64,000 nt of DNA from Pacificoceanicola sp049341065 (GCF_049341065.1 NZ_JBMPIX010000004.1:310001-374000), one strand, 5' to 3'. Shown: positions 25,006 through 34,128, counted from the first letter of the stretch. Numbers and translations are program-made. Notes: a model not told the origin generated them from the sequence alone.

Positions 25006-25671
25006 ATGAAACGGGCGTTGATCATTGGCAGCAGTGGCGGCATCGGATCGGCGATGCAGGCCGTCTTGCAAGCGCGCGACGTCGATGTCATCGGACTGTC
25101 GCGCTCGGGTGATGGCTTGGACGTGACAAGCGAAGCCTCGGTCAAAGCGCATTTGCGTGCACTGGACGGGGCATTTGATCTGATCTTTGTCGCGACGGGC
25201 GCGCTCGAAATTTCGGGCGCTCAGCCGGAAAAATCGCTCAACACCCTGAATTGGCAGGCACTGATGGATCAATATGCGTTGAATGCCATCGGCCCGATGC
25301 TGGTCTTGAAACATGCAGTTCGGTTGTTGCCAAAAGATTGTCCGGCGGTTTTTGCAGCGCTGTCCGCCCGCGTCGGGAGTATTGGCGACAATCGTCTGGG
25401 CGGATGGTACGGCTACCGTGCCTCGAAGGCGGCGTTGAACCAGTTGATACACGGCGCGGCGATTGAACTGGCGCGCAGTCATCGGGAGTTGGCCTGTGTG
25501 TGCATGCATCCCGGAACGGTGGCGACAGACTTCACCGCCAAATACCTTGGTCGCCACCCAGCTGTGACGCGTGACCATGCGGCCGAGCGGCTTATCAAGG
25601 TGATTGAGGGTCTTGGCGCCGCCGACACCGGCAGGTTTATCGACTACGCTGGGCAAGACATTCCATGGTGA
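25006..25671 (+). CDS. Short-chain dehydrogenase/reductase, CsgA-like
   Basis: 221-residue SDR. The cofactor loop is IIGSSGGIGSAM near the N-terminus, the catalytic region has ALSARVGSIGDN followed by the YxxxK motif GYRASKAALNQL, and HPGTVATDF follows. The arrangement is like the small CsgA/YbbO-type SDRs with unknown substrate. It starts 30 bases after modC but has no functional link to molybdate transport. It converges on the glycosyltransferase gene with a 12-base gap. Confidence 0.88.
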   Translation: MKRALIIGSSGGIGSAMQAVLQARDVDVIGLSRSGDGLDVTSEASVKAHLRALDGAFDLIFVATGALEISGAQPEKSLNTLNWQALMDQYALNAIGPMLVLKHAVRLLPKDCPAVFAALSARVGSIGDNRLGGWYGYRASKAALNQLIHGAAIELARSHRELACVCMHPGTVATDFTAKYLGRHPAVTRDHAAERLIKVIEGLGAADTGRFIDYAGQDIPW

Positions 25672-25683
25672 GGCGGTTTTCGG

Positions 25684-26727
25684 TCAAGTAACGCCATGGG
25701 CCATCAGTAGTGCGTTCAGGCGTTCGATAAACCGGGCCTCGGACAGTTCGGTCTCGGCAGTTTGTCTGGCGGCTTGGGACATGCGCTGACGCATTGCATC
25801 ATCCGTCGCCAGCTTGCGCAGGGCGTTCGTGGCGCTGTCCGGGCGGGTCATGTCGATGACAAAGCCGTTCTGACCATCGGTCAGATAGCCCGCAGAGCCG
25901 CAGTCTGACGAAATCACCGGAACCGACCCATAGGCCATGGCTTCGATTGGCGAGGTGCCAAGCGGCTCTGCAAAGCTGGGCAGGATGCTGACATCGGCTG
26001 AGGCATGGATGTTTCCCATCTGGGGAAAGGGCACGTTCGGGTGCATGGTGATCCAATCGCGCGTGCTCAGGTCTGCCATCAATTGGGCCTGTTCGTACTG
26101 CCCGGGTTTATGTTCTTTGGGAGCCGTTCCGATCAGCGTCAGGTGATAAAGGGACTGAAGACCCGCAGCCTCCATCGCCTTGATCAACAGCGGCTGATTC
26201 TTGCGCGGCAACCCAAGCTTTCCGACGCAGACCAAGTGCAGCTTGCCCTTTGGCTTGGGCATCGGGTCCGGGCTGGGCAGGGCGGCCACGGGCCACGGCA
26301 GGTACATGGCCCATGGATCGTGCCCCACCTGTGGGGGCAAACCTGCCACCGGGGTTACACGGCGGCGCGGCAGGCCTTTCCAAAGCAGTTCGGCCTGCCT
26401 CAGGACAGAGGTGTTCTGGATTACTGGCAATTGGTTGTAGAGGAGCGCCGGAACACCTCGCCGCCGCGCTGCGCGGGCCGCGCGTCGTGACAGTGACCAA
26501 GCGTTACGGACAAAGACGAAGTCCGGTTTGAAGCTGTCAAAGGCGTCTTCGACAACTGCCATGGTTGGATATTTCCCGAGGGCTTGCGGCGTCAAAAGAC
26601 TGTGATCTTCGCTGGGCGCGCAATGGTTGACAAGAAGGCAGACCTTGTGCCCCGCCGATTGCATGGCGCGTACGGCGAACCACAGGTTCGTGTGAAACCG
26701 CGGTATCGCAAAAAGGATATTAGCCAT
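25684..26727 (-). CDS. Glycosyltransferase family 4 protein
   Basis: 347-residue GT-B-fold glycosyltransferase. The N-lobe begins ANILFAIPRFHTNLWFAVRAMQSAGHKV; the C-lobe has LVCVGKLGLPRKNQPLLIKAM, SADVSILPSFAEPLGTSPIEAMAYGSVPVISSDCGSAGYL and a NGFVI segment, the donor-nucleotide site typical of GT4. The acidic pair of the EX7E motif is visible as EPLGTSPIE. Its ATG shares its first base with the stop of the upstream MORN-repeat gene (TGATG), so the two are translationally coupled. The acceptor is unknown; coupling hints that it acts on a surface polymer in the same process as the MORN protein. Confidence 0.85.
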   Translation of the reverse strand: MANILFAIPRFHTNLWFAVRAMQSAGHKVCLLVNHCAPSEDHSLLTPQALGKYPTMAVVEDAFDSFKPDFVFVRNAWSLSRRAARAARRRGVPALLYNQLPVIQNTSVLRQAELLWKGLPRRRVTPVAGLPPQVGHDPWAMYLPWPVAALPSPDPMPKPKGKLHLVCVGKLGLPRKNQPLLIKAMEAAGLQSLYHLTLIGTAPKEHKPGQYEQAQLMADLSTRDWITMHPNVPFPQMGNIHASADVSILPSFAEPLGTSPIEAMAYGSVPVISSDCGSAGYLTDGQNGFVIDMTRPDSATNALRKLATDDAMRQRMSQAARQTAETELSEARFIERLNALLMAHGVT

Positions 26728-28190
26728 CAGTTTCCAGAGGCTGCGCCGTCGGTCCCTTGTTCTGCCGGATCGGCTGCCGCAGGCGTTGCGTCGTCACCTT
26801 CCTTGCGGGAAAGCGCGCCGTTGATCCATTCGCCGGTGGCCTGTTCGCCACTGGCATAGCGCATGGTGCCGGTGCCTTGCCGTTTGCCGTTGGTGAAAGT
26901 GCCTTCGTAGACATCGCCGTTGGCATAGGTTGCAACGCCTTGGCCGGAAATCTCGCCCTTGTTCCATTCGCCTTCGTAGCGAAAGCCGTTGGCCATCACG
27001 ATGATGCCCTGACCATGGCGCTGACCGTCGCGGAACTGGCCCTCATAGACGGTGCCATCCGGATACGTGGCTTTGCCCGCACCGTGGCGCTGGCCGTTCT
27101 GCCAATCGCCTTCATAGCGATAACCGTCCGGATAGGTCATGATGCCAAAGCCCGAGTTCTTGGCGTTCTTGAAGCTGCCTTGGTAGATCAGCCCATTGGC
27201 ATAGGTCGCGACGCCTTCGCCTTCGATCACGCCATCGACCCAGTCGCCTTCATAGGTCGAACCGTCCGGATAGGTGATCTTGCCCTTACCGTTGGCCAGA
27301 TCGCCCTGAAACTGACCCTCATAGATCGACCCATCGGGATAAGTGACCTTTCCCTGTCCTTCGATCTGTCCGGTGACCCAATTGCCGGTATAGCGATAGC
27401 CGTCTTTGCCGATGAAGGTGCCGATTCCGTGGCGTTGATCGTTGTTGAACTCGCCCTCGTAGATGTCACCGTTGACGTAGGTCACCTTGCCCTGTCCTTC
27501 GCGGCGACCATCCACCAGCGCCCCTTGGTAGATATCGCCGTTCGGCTGGGTCAGCTTGCCTTGGCCGTCGATCTGGCCGTCGCGCCATGTGCCTTCGTAG
27601 ATCAGGCCATCAGTCATGGTCAGCTTGCCGGTGCCTTCGCGTTCGCCGTCGGCAACCCGGCCTTCGTAGACCGAGCCGTCGGGGTAGGTGATCTTGGCCG
27701 CGCCCTCTTTGACGCCATTCACCCAGTCGCCCTCGTAGAGATAGCCATTGGGAGAGGTCATCACGCCCTTGCCGTGGTGCAGCGCATTGCGGAAAGCGCC
27801 TTCATAGCGCACGCCATTGGCATAGACTGCGACACCCTGACCGGTGATCTTGCCGTCCAGCCATGAGCCTTCATAGGTGCCGCCATCGGCAAAGACGATT
27901 TTGCCCATGCCCTCGGGTTTGCCCTTGACGAACTGGCCCTCATAGACCGACCCGTTGGGAAAGCGCGCAACACCCTCGCCCTTGATTTCGCCCTCGACCC
28001 AGTCGCCGGTGAACTCATAGCCATTGGGCAGCCGGTACGTGCCAGTGCCGTGCTGCAGTCCGTTCAGAAAGGTGCCTTCGTAGACCCCGCCATCATCGTA
28101 TTGCTTGGTCAAGACCTCGCCGTTGTCCTGCGCCAAGGCCATAAAGCCGATGGTCGCTGCGAGGGTAAAGGTGATGCCTGCCAGCTTCAT
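26727..28190 (-). CDS. Exported MORN-repeat protein with 18 full repeats
   Basis: 487-residue protein. A signal peptide (KLAGITFTLAATIGFMALAQ) is followed by 18 back-to-back 23-residue MORN repeats of the form G-x-x-YEG-x-(F/W)-x5-G-x-G-x5-(P/A)-(D/N), then a 19th truncated one and an acidic, low-complexity tail (EGDDATPAAADPAEQGTDGA). No insertions break the 23-residue period. The residue after YEGx alternates F and W between neighbouring repeats. MORN repeats stack as beta-hairpins into a long rod and often act in dimerisation or at membranes. Start chosen at 28190 because the signal peptide begins there. Coupled to the GT4 gene. Function unknown. Confidence 0.87.
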   Translation of the reverse strand: MKLAGITFTLAATIGFMALAQDNGEVLTKQYDDGGVYEGTFLNGLQHGTGTYRLPNGYEFTGDWVEGEIKGEGVARFPNGSVYEGQFVKGKPEGMGKIVFADGGTYEGSWLDGKITGQGVAVYANGVRYEGAFRNALHHGKGVMTSPNGYLYEGDWVNGVKEGAAKITYPDGSVYEGRVADGEREGTGKLTMTDGLIYEGTWRDGQIDGQGKLTQPNGDIYQGALVDGRREGQGKVTYVNGDIYEGEFNNDQRHGIGTFIGKDGYRYTGNWVTGQIEGQGKVTYPDGSIYEGQFQGDLANGKGKITYPDGSTYEGDWVDGVIEGEGVATYANGLIYQGSFKNAKNSGFGIMTYPDGYRYEGDWQNGQRHGAGKATYPDGTVYEGQFRDGQRHGQGIIVMANGFRYEGEWNKGEISGQGVATYANGDVYEGTFTNGKRQGTGTMRYASGEQATGEWINGALSRKEGDDATPAAADPAEQGTDGAASGN

Positions 28191-28343
28191 GCGCGTATTG
28201 CCCCAGTTGGTGCGAAAGGTCTCGTTTGCGTGCCCGGAACGTAAAGGAGCCGATGGGGCGGGGCAATCTCTTTTGGCCGGGTGCACTTCCCCCTGAGCGT
28301 GCATCTGCTATTTGGGCGGTATCAAGATCGAAAAGGACGGGTC

Positions 28344-30005
28344 ATGGGTGATCATTTCCGCCTGACACTGGCACAGCTGAACCCCACCGTCGGGGACATC
28401 AAGGGCAACATCGCCAAGGCGCGCTCGGCCTGGGAAGAGGGTCGCAAGGCAGGCGCCGATCTGGTGGCTTTGCCGGAAATGTTCGCGGTGGGATATCAGA
28501 CGCAGGATCTGATTCAAAAACCGGCTTTCGTACGCGACGCAGTAAACCAGATCGAGGCTTTGGCTGCAGACTGCGCCGATGGCCCGGCGCTGGGCATTGG
28601 CGGGCCGTGCCCCGGTGAGGATGGCAAGCTGCACAACAGCTATTACATCCTTCAGGGTGGTAAAGTCGCGGCGATCACGCACAAGTTCTTTCTCCCCAAC
28701 TTCAACGTCTTTGACGAGGTGCGCCTGTTCTCGCGCGATCGAATGATGGGGCCGATCGCGGTGAATGGCGTGCGACTTGGCATCCCGATCTGCGAGGACG
28801 CCTGGTATCCGGATGTCTGCGAAGCGATGGCCGAAAGCGGCGCCGAGATATTTGTTGTCCCGAATGGCTCGCCCTATTTCCGCAACAAGTTCGAAACACG
28901 CCTGAATCATATGGTTGCGCGCGTGGTCGAGACTGGCTTGCCTCTGGCTTATCTGAACATGGTGGGCGGGCAGGACGATCAGGTGTTCGACGGAGGGTCG
29001 TTCGTTCTGAACCCGCACGGGCGCCCGGCGGTGCAGCTGCCCACCTGCGATGAAGACATCACCCATGTGGATTTCGAACGCACGCCCGAAGGCTGGCGCG
29101 CGCTGGACGGTGAGTTTGTTACCCACCCTGATGACTGGGAAATGGATTACCGCGTGATGGTGGAATCGCTGCGCGACTACTGCCGCAAGACCGGCTTTGG
29201 CAAGGTTTTGCTGGGCATGTCCGGCGGCATCGACTCGGCGCTTGTGGCGACAATCGCGGTGGATGCGCTGGGGGCCGAAAATGTGCGCTGTGTGATGCTG
29301 CCCTCTGAATATACCTCAAAGGCCTCACTTGAAGATGCCGAAGCCTGCGCCAAGGCGCTGGGCTGCCGGTATGACTATGTCCCGATTGCCGAGGGCCGGG
29401 CGGCCATCACGGCCACTTTGGCGCCGCTATTTCAAGGCACAAAACCGGACATCGCCGAGGAAAACATCCAGTCCCGCCTGCGTGGTCTGCTGTTGATGGC
29501 GCTGTCGAACAAGTTCGGCGAGATGTTGCTGACCACCGGCAACAAGTCCGAGGTGGCAGTGGGTTATGCGACGATCTACGGCGACATGTCGGGCGGCTAT
29601 AACCCGATCAAGGATCTTTATAAGACCCGCGTGTTCGAAACCTGCCGCTGGCGCAACGCCAACCACCGGGTCTGGATGAACGGCCCCGAAAGCGCCGTGA
29701 TCCCCGAGCGGATCATCACGAAACCGCCTTCGGCGGAGTTGCGCGAGGATCAAAAGGACAGCGACAGCCTGCCCGATTACCCGGTGCTGGACGGCATTCT
29801 GGACATGCTGGTGGATCAAGAGGCCTCGGTCTCTGATTGTATTGCGGCGGGCTATACCCGCGAAGATGTCAAACGGGTCGAACATCTGCTCTACATCAGC
29901 GAATACAAGCGCTTTCAGTCCGCGCCCGGGGCGCGCCTGACGCTCAAGGCGTTCTGGCTGGACCGCCGCTATCCAATTGTGAACCGCTGGCGCGACGAGC
30001 GGTGA
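28344..30005 (+). CDS. nadE: Glutamine-dependent NAD+ synthetase
   Basis: 553 residues. The N-terminal nitrilase-type glutaminase domain supplies ammonia (catalytic Glu45 in LPEMF, Lys in HKFFLPN, Cys150 in ICEDAWYP); the C-terminal ATP-pyrophosphatase domain amidates nicotinic acid adenine dinucleotide to NAD+ and has the P-loop MSGGIDSALVATI near residue 297 and TGNKSEVAVGYATIYGDM. The ATG at 28344 has AAAAGGACGG upstream. The gene is divergent from the MORN gene. With pncA and pncB later in the window, three NAD salvage/synthesis genes occur here, though far apart. Confidence 0.96.
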   Translation: MGDHFRLTLAQLNPTVGDIKGNIAKARSAWEEGRKAGADLVALPEMFAVGYQTQDLIQKPAFVRDAVNQIEALAADCADGPALGIGGPCPGEDGKLHNSYYILQGGKVAAITHKFFLPNFNVFDEVRLFSRDRMMGPIAVNGVRLGIPICEDAWYPDVCEAMAESGAEIFVVPNGSPYFRNKFETRLNHMVARVVETGLPLAYLNMVGGQDDQVFDGGSFVLNPHGRPAVQLPTCDEDITHVDFERTPEGWRALDGEFVTHPDDWEMDYRVMVESLRDYCRKTGFGKVLLGMSGGIDSALVATIAVDALGAENVRCVMLPSEYTSKASLEDAEACAKALGCRYDYVPIAEGRAAITATLAPLFQGTKPDIAEENIQSRLRGLLLMALSNKFGEMLLTTGNKSEVAVGYATIYGDMSGGYNPIKDLYKTRVFETCRWRNANHRVWMNGPESAVIPERIITKPPSAELREDQKDSDSLPDYPVLDGILDMLVDQEASVSDCIAAGYTREDVKRVEHLLYISEYKRFQSAPGARLTLKAFWLDRRYPIVNRWRDER

Positions 30006-30130
30006 ACACCGTGCAGCGGGTGTGAAATGCGGTTGGTCCGATCACGCAATAGTTGCCTTGTTGAAGGGCAGCCCGGTCGCTAGGCTTTCCAGTGGGCGCT
30101 ACTACAGAGAAACTTGAGAGGACTGACCGA

Positions 30131-30697
30131 ATGGCTTGGACGAAAAGCATGAGTCTTGCCGCGATGGCGCTTTGTGTGTTCACGGTCGGGGCCTCGGCCC
30201 AGATGATGCATGGCATGCCTGGACACCAACACGGCGCTGACGGCACGGGCCACGACGAGGTGAACATGCCCGGCCTTCAGGGGTTGGACGCCACGCCTCA
30301 GGAAAGCGCCGAACTGGCCTTCATGTTCCGCAACTTTCCGTTGATAGAACGGACAGTCGAAAACCTGCCCAACGGCATTCGCACCGTTACCTTTTCGAAA
30401 GACCCCGAGCTTATGGATGTGCTGGTCAGTCATGCGGTGGGGATGATTGACCGGGTCGGACAAAAGCGCGATCCGCAGGTCTTTATTCAAAGCCCGACGC
30501 TGGACATCTTCTTTGCACGCGGCGAGGGCATCCAGTCCGAGGTCGAGGTCACGGACGAAGGGTTGGTGGTGATCCAGACTTCGACAGATCCGGAATTGGT
30601 CGAAGCGTTGCATGTCCATGCGGCCGAGGTCAGCGATATGGCCGAGCGCGGGATGCAGGCAGTGCACGAAATGATGATGAAGCGTGCCTCTCAGTAG
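30131..30697 (+). CDS. His/Met-rich periplasmic protein with an internal duplication
   Basis: 188 residues, family not named with confidence. A signal peptide (WTKSMSLAAMALCVFTVGASA) is followed by a His/Met-rich stretch (MMHGMPGHQHG...GTGHDE) that looks suited to copper or another soft metal. The rest has two similar halves: RTVTFSKDPELMDVLVSHAVGMIDRV and VVIQTSTDPELVEALHVHAAEVSDM, sharing (S/T)-x-DPEL-x2-L-x2-HA-x4-D. The ATG at 30131 has GAGAGGA nine bases upstream and places the signal peptide at the start. Monocistronic between nadE and a convergent gene. A periplasmic metal or haem role is inference. Confidence 0.78.
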   Translation: MAWTKSMSLAAMALCVFTVGASAQMMHGMPGHQHGADGTGHDEVNMPGLQGLDATPQESAELAFMFRNFPLIERTVENLPNGIRTVTFSKDPELMDVLVSHAVGMIDRVGQKRDPQVFIQSPTLDIFFARGEGIQSEVEVTDEGLVVIQTSTDPELVEALHVHAAEVSDMAERGMQAVHEMMMKRASQ

Positions 30698-30707
30698 TCC
30701 GGGGCGG

Positions 30708-31097
30708 CTACTCCCACCACCTGTCGATGCTCGCGATGTCATCATCCGACCAGCCAAAGTGGTGGGCGAATTCATGCACTGTCACGTGAGTGACCAGATC
30801 GCTTAGCTCCACATCGCCGCGCGCCCTCCACTCGGCAAGGATGGGCTTGCGAAACAGGGTAACCGTATCGGGGTAGGGTGACGGATAGGTGGCGGATTTA
30901 TGTGTCATCGGAATGCCCGAATACAGCCCTGTCAGGTTCATCGGATTGTCGATCTGCATGTCGTGCAGCAAGGCCGCATCGGGCATGTCCTGAACGCGCA
31001 GCACAACGTCTTGAGCGCCGGCCCGAAAAGGTTCGGGGAGAGCGTCGACGGCGGCCTGGGCCATGTCCAGGAAAGCTTGGGTATCCGTATGTGTCAT
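30708..31097 (-). CDS. Minimal zinc metallopeptidase family protein
   Basis: 129-residue protein of the small cytoplasmic metallopeptidase (minigluzincin-type) family. The zinc motif HEFAHHFGWSDDDI near the C-terminus gives two His ligands and a catalytic Glu (HExxH), with downstream Asp residues as the likely third ligand. Upstream core LFRKPILAEW is also typical. Family members are widespread in alphaproteobacteria; substrates are unknown. It converges on the His-rich protein gene with a 10-base gap. Confidence 0.82.
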   Translation of the reverse strand: MTHTDTQAFLDMAQAAVDALPEPFRAGAQDVVLRVQDMPDAALLHDMQIDNPMNLTGLYSGIPMTHKSATYPSPYPDTVTLFRKPILAEWRARGDVELSDLVTHVTVHEFAHHFGWSDDDIASIDRWWE

Positions 31098-31136
31098 GGC
31101 AATGGATATGGGTGGCCGGGGCCCGCTGTGGAAGGG

Positions 31137-31664
31137 TCAACCGAGCGGATAAGTGGCCAGCGCCTCGTAGATCGCGCCGGTTTCGTGCAGCGTGGATTGG
31201 TACAGTCCAAAGCTGTGCACCGTGAAAGGCGCGATTTGCGCGGTCGACAAGGTGGCAAGGGCCGGGCCGGGATCGCCTTGGCCAGACATGCGGGCCAGCG
31301 TGACATGCGGGCGAAACCGGCGGCGTTCGATCTGCACGCCAGCGCCGCGCAGTCGGGCGCGGATGCGATCGTGCAGCTCGTGCAAGGGCGCTTCTCCCTC
31401 GGCTTCAAGGGCCAGTGCCTGACCGCGGTGCCCGCCATAAACCGCCACGCCACCAAGACCCAAGGTCAGTTTCGGAGCGCGCAAGGTCTCCAGCCCTTCA
31501 TGGATCGCCTCGGTTGCCGCTTCGGTCTGATCGCCGAGAAAGGCCATGGTCAGGTGCATATTCTCGTCCGGGACAGGGCGCAGGCCCGCAGGCAGCCGGG
31601 CCTGCAAGGCGGTCAGCTGGGTCCGGGTTTCAGTTGGCAGATCTAGAGCAATGAAAAGACGCAT
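31137..31664 (-). CDS. thpR: RNA 2',3'-cyclic phosphodiesterase (2H family)
   Basis: 175-residue 2H phosphoesterase with the two catalytic HxTx motifs: HLTM (His37, Thr39) and HVTL (His120, Thr122). These proteins open 2',3'-cyclic phosphates on RNA ends and were once called 2'-5' RNA ligases. The start at MRLFIALDLP (31664) is the family's typical N-terminus; the frame extends 17 codons further, but without support. It lies 39 bases upstream of the metallopeptidase gene on the same strand, so the two may be co-transcribed. Confidence 0.9.
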   Translation of the reverse strand: MRLFIALDLPTETRTQLTALQARLPAGLRPVPDENMHLTMAFLGDQTEAATEAIHEGLETLRAPKLTLGLGGVAVYGGHRGQALALEAEGEAPLHELHDRIRARLRGAGVQIERRRFRPHVTLARMSGQGDPGPALATLSTAQIAPFTVHSFGLYQSTLHETGAIYEALATYPLG

Positions 31665-31740
31665 GATTCCAGTGCTGCCACAGCTGGTTGAGGCGTACCA
31701 GTGCAATGCTGTCACTTCTGTGTTTCGTGAAGAGCTGTTG

Positions 31741-32682
31741 CTAAAGCCGCGTCAGTTTAGTCATAGGCAAAAGCCGGTCATAGTCCTTTGGCAGGCCAAG
31801 TTGCGTGCCCTCGCTCAGGACTGCAGCCGAGGCGGCAGCGGCGCCTTGGCGCAAGGACTCTTGCGGCGGCAGGCCATCGGCCAATCCCATCACGAAGCCG
31901 CCGACAAAGCTGTCTCCGGCACCGATTGCGCTGACCACGCCTTCGTTCGCGGCGGTCACATGCCATTGCCCGTTCGGGGCAGCCATGACTGAGCCATCTG
32001 CACCGCGCGCGATGATCACGGTTTCCCCGGCGCCGCGTTGGCGCAGGGTTTCGGCAAAACCCGCGCTTTCATCGCGAGAGTCGAGCGGCAGACCAGAGAG
32101 AGCCTGCGCCTCGTGGCTGTCCATGCGCAGCACATGTGGCGCCGGTTTTGGGCCTGTGGCCTGAACTTCGAGATGGGCGCCAGAGGTATCGACCACCACG
32201 CGGCGTGCACCAAGATGCGCGCAGACCTGCGGGATAAAGCCGGGTTTGGCCCCCGGAGGCATACTGCCAGACAGGACGACATAAGCATCGGGGGCGGCCT
32301 GCGCGTCGATCTGATCCAGCATATGGTCCAGTTGGTCTGCGCTCCACGTCGGACCTGTCAGGACAAAGCGGTACTGTGCGCCGGTGGCCTCATCGGTGAC
32401 CGCAAAACTGTGGCGCGTTTCGCCCGGCGCGTCGATGCGCAGCACCTCAAGCCCGCGGTCTCTGAGCAGCGAGTCCAAGGCGTCTCCGGTTGGGCCGCCC
32501 AAGGCGACCAGAGCGCGGGCCTTGCCGCCCAATTGCGTGATAGCGCGGGCCACGTTGACGCCGCCGCCGCCGGGTTCGGCGGTTTCGGGGCCGCAGCGCA
32601 GCTTGCGATTGGGCACAACACCGGGCGTCGATGTCGCCAGATCAAGCGCAGGATTCAGGGTGACTGTCAGAATCTCGGTCAT
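31741..32682 (-). CDS. PfkB-family hexose kinase (1-phosphofructokinase/6-phosphofructokinase II type)
   Basis: 313-residue ribokinase-fold kinase of the LacC/FruK/PfkB group. It begins ILTVTLNPALDLA, has GGGGVNVARAITQLGG and the catalytic signature GAGDSFVGGFVMG with the base Asp. The group phosphorylates fructose-1-phosphate, fructose-6-phosphate or tagatose-6-phosphate; the EPGGGGVNVA and NPALD features fit 6-phosphofructokinase II or 1-phosphofructokinase equally. AAGAGG precedes the ATG at 32682. No PTS gene is adjacent, which slightly favours the PfkB over the FruK role. Divergent from gltX. Confidence 0.86.
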   Translation of the reverse strand: MTEILTVTLNPALDLATSTPGVVPNRKLRCGPETAEPGGGGVNVARAITQLGGKARALVALGGPTGDALDSLLRDRGLEVLRIDAPGETRHSFAVTDEATGAQYRFVLTGPTWSADQLDHMLDQIDAQAAPDAYVVLSGSMPPGAKPGFIPQVCAHLGARRVVVDTSGAHLEVQATGPKPAPHVLRMDSHEAQALSGLPLDSRDESAGFAETLRQRGAGETVIIARGADGSVMAAPNGQWHVTAANEGVVSAIGAGDSFVGGFVMGLADGLPPQESLRQGAAAASAAVLSEGTQLGLPKDYDRLLPMTKLTRL

Positions 32683-32793
32683 GGAAACCTCTTGGTTTCC
32701 GTTATGATGGCAATTGGCCCGGCTGGGCGAAAGGCTAAACTGGACAAATCGCCTTGGCTGTGAAAACACCCGCGCTGATCAGGAGGCCTGCCC

Positions 32794-34128
32794 ATGACCG
32801 TCACTCGTTTCGCGCCCTCGCCCACTGGATACATCCACGTCGGCAATCTGCGCACCGCATTGTTCAACCACCTCATCGCCCGCAAGACTGGCGGGCAATT
32901 TGTTCTGCGTATCGACGATACCGATCCGGAGCGCTCGAAAGAGGAATATGTCGATGCCATCAAGCAGGATCTTGAGTGGCTGGGCCTGACTTGGGACCGG
33001 GTCGAACGTCAGTCGGAACGGCTGGACCGCTATGAAGCGGCCGCCGACAAGCTGCGCGAGATGGGGCGTTTTTACGAGGCCTTCGAGACGCCGACCGAGC
33101 TGGACCTGAAACGCAAGAAACAGCTGAACATGGGCAAGCCGCCGGTTTACGACCGCGCCGCCCTTGCGTTGTCGGACGAAGACAAGGCCAAACTGCGCGC
33201 CGAGCGCGGCGATGGCGTCTGGCGCTTCAAACTGGATCATGAACGGATCGTCTGGACCGACGGCATTCTTGGCGAGGTGTCGATTGACGCAGCCTCGTTG
33301 TCGGATCCGGTTCTGATCCGCGCGGATGGGCAGTTCCTGTACACGCTGGCTTCGGTTGTCGATGATATCGAAATGGGCATCACGCATGTCGTGCGCGGCA
33401 ATGACCACGTGACCAACACCGCGACGCAGATCCAGATGATCCGCGCCCTTGGCGGCACGCCGCCGGAATTCGCGCACCATTCGTTGCTGACCGGCCCGCA
33501 GGGGGAATCGCTGTCGAAACGTCTGGGCACGCTGGCCCTGCGTGATCTGCGCGAAGCGGGCGTCGAGCCCGAGGCGCTGTTGTCTCTGATGGCGCGACTG
33601 GGATCCAGCCAGCCGATCGAGTTGCGTCTGTCGCTGGACGAGATCGCTGATGGTTTTGACCTGAACCAATTCGGTTCGGCGCCGACCAAGTTCGACGTCG
33701 AAGACCTGTACCCGCTGACTGCGAAAAAGCTGCATGAGATGCCATTCGAAGCGGTGGCGGAGGAAATTGCGGCGCTGGGCGTGCCGTCGGACAAGGCCGA
33801 ACTGTTCTGGCAAGTCGTTAGTGAGAACGTCACCACCCGCAAGGATATACCCGGTTGGTGGACCTTGTTCCGCGACGGGGCCGAGCCGCTGATCGCCGAC
33901 GAAGACCGCGACTTTATCGCCCAAGCCATGGGTTTGCTGCCCGAGCCCCCCTATACGGCTGACACCTGGGGCCAGTTCACCACCGCGGTGAAAGAGGCCA
34001 CGGGTCGCAAGGGCAAGGGGCTGTTCATGCCGCTGCGCAAAGCGCTGACCGGGCAGGAACGCGGGCCTGAGATGGCGGATGTCATGCAACTTTTGCAAAA
34101 GGTTCCGGCGCGGGGATTGGCGGATTAA
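32794..34128 (+). CDS. gltX: Glutamyl-tRNA synthetase
   Basis: 444-residue class I aminoacyl-tRNA synthetase that charges tRNA-Glu. The HIGH-like motif is PTGYIHVGNLRTALFNHL near the N-terminus and the KMSKS-like motif is ESLSKRLG near residue 239. RIDDTDPERS is the glutamate-specific helix. AGGAGG precedes the ATG. Many alphaproteobacteria carry two GluRS copies; this length suits the shorter type, which may charge tRNA-Gln with Glu in the indirect pathway, but this cannot be decided here. Its TAA overlaps the stop of the convergent DUF2254 gene in a shared TTAA. Confidence 0.95.
   Translation: MTVTRFAPSPTGYIHVGNLRTALFNHLIARKTGGQFVLRIDDTDPERSKEEYVDAIKQDLEWLGLTWDRVERQSERLDRYEAAADKLREMGRFYEAFETPTELDLKRKKQLNMGKPPVYDRAALALSDEDKAKLRAERGDGVWRFKLDHERIVWTDGILGEVSIDAASLSDPVLIRADGQFLYTLASVVDDIEMGITHVVRGNDHVTNTATQIQMIRALGGTPPEFAHHSLLTGPQGESLSKRLGTLALRDLREAGVEPEALLSLMARLGSSQPIELRLSLDEIADGFDLNQFGSAPTKFDVEDLYPLTAKKLHEMPFEAVAEEIAALGVPSDKAELFWQVVSENVTTRKDIPGWWTLFRDGAEPLIADEDRDFIAQAMGLLPEPPYTADTWGQFTTAVKEATGRKGKGLFMPLRKALTGQERGPEMADVMQLLQKVPARGLAD

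Noticed and set aside
26757..27866. 369-codon plus-strand frame with repeated segments opposite the MORN gene
   Set aside because: Its repeats are only the reverse reading of the MORN DNA repeats.
26727..28190. Tandem DNA repeats that could be taken for a CRISPR array
   Set aside because: The 69-base period lacks unique spacers and codes for 23-residue MORN repeats; no cas genes are near.
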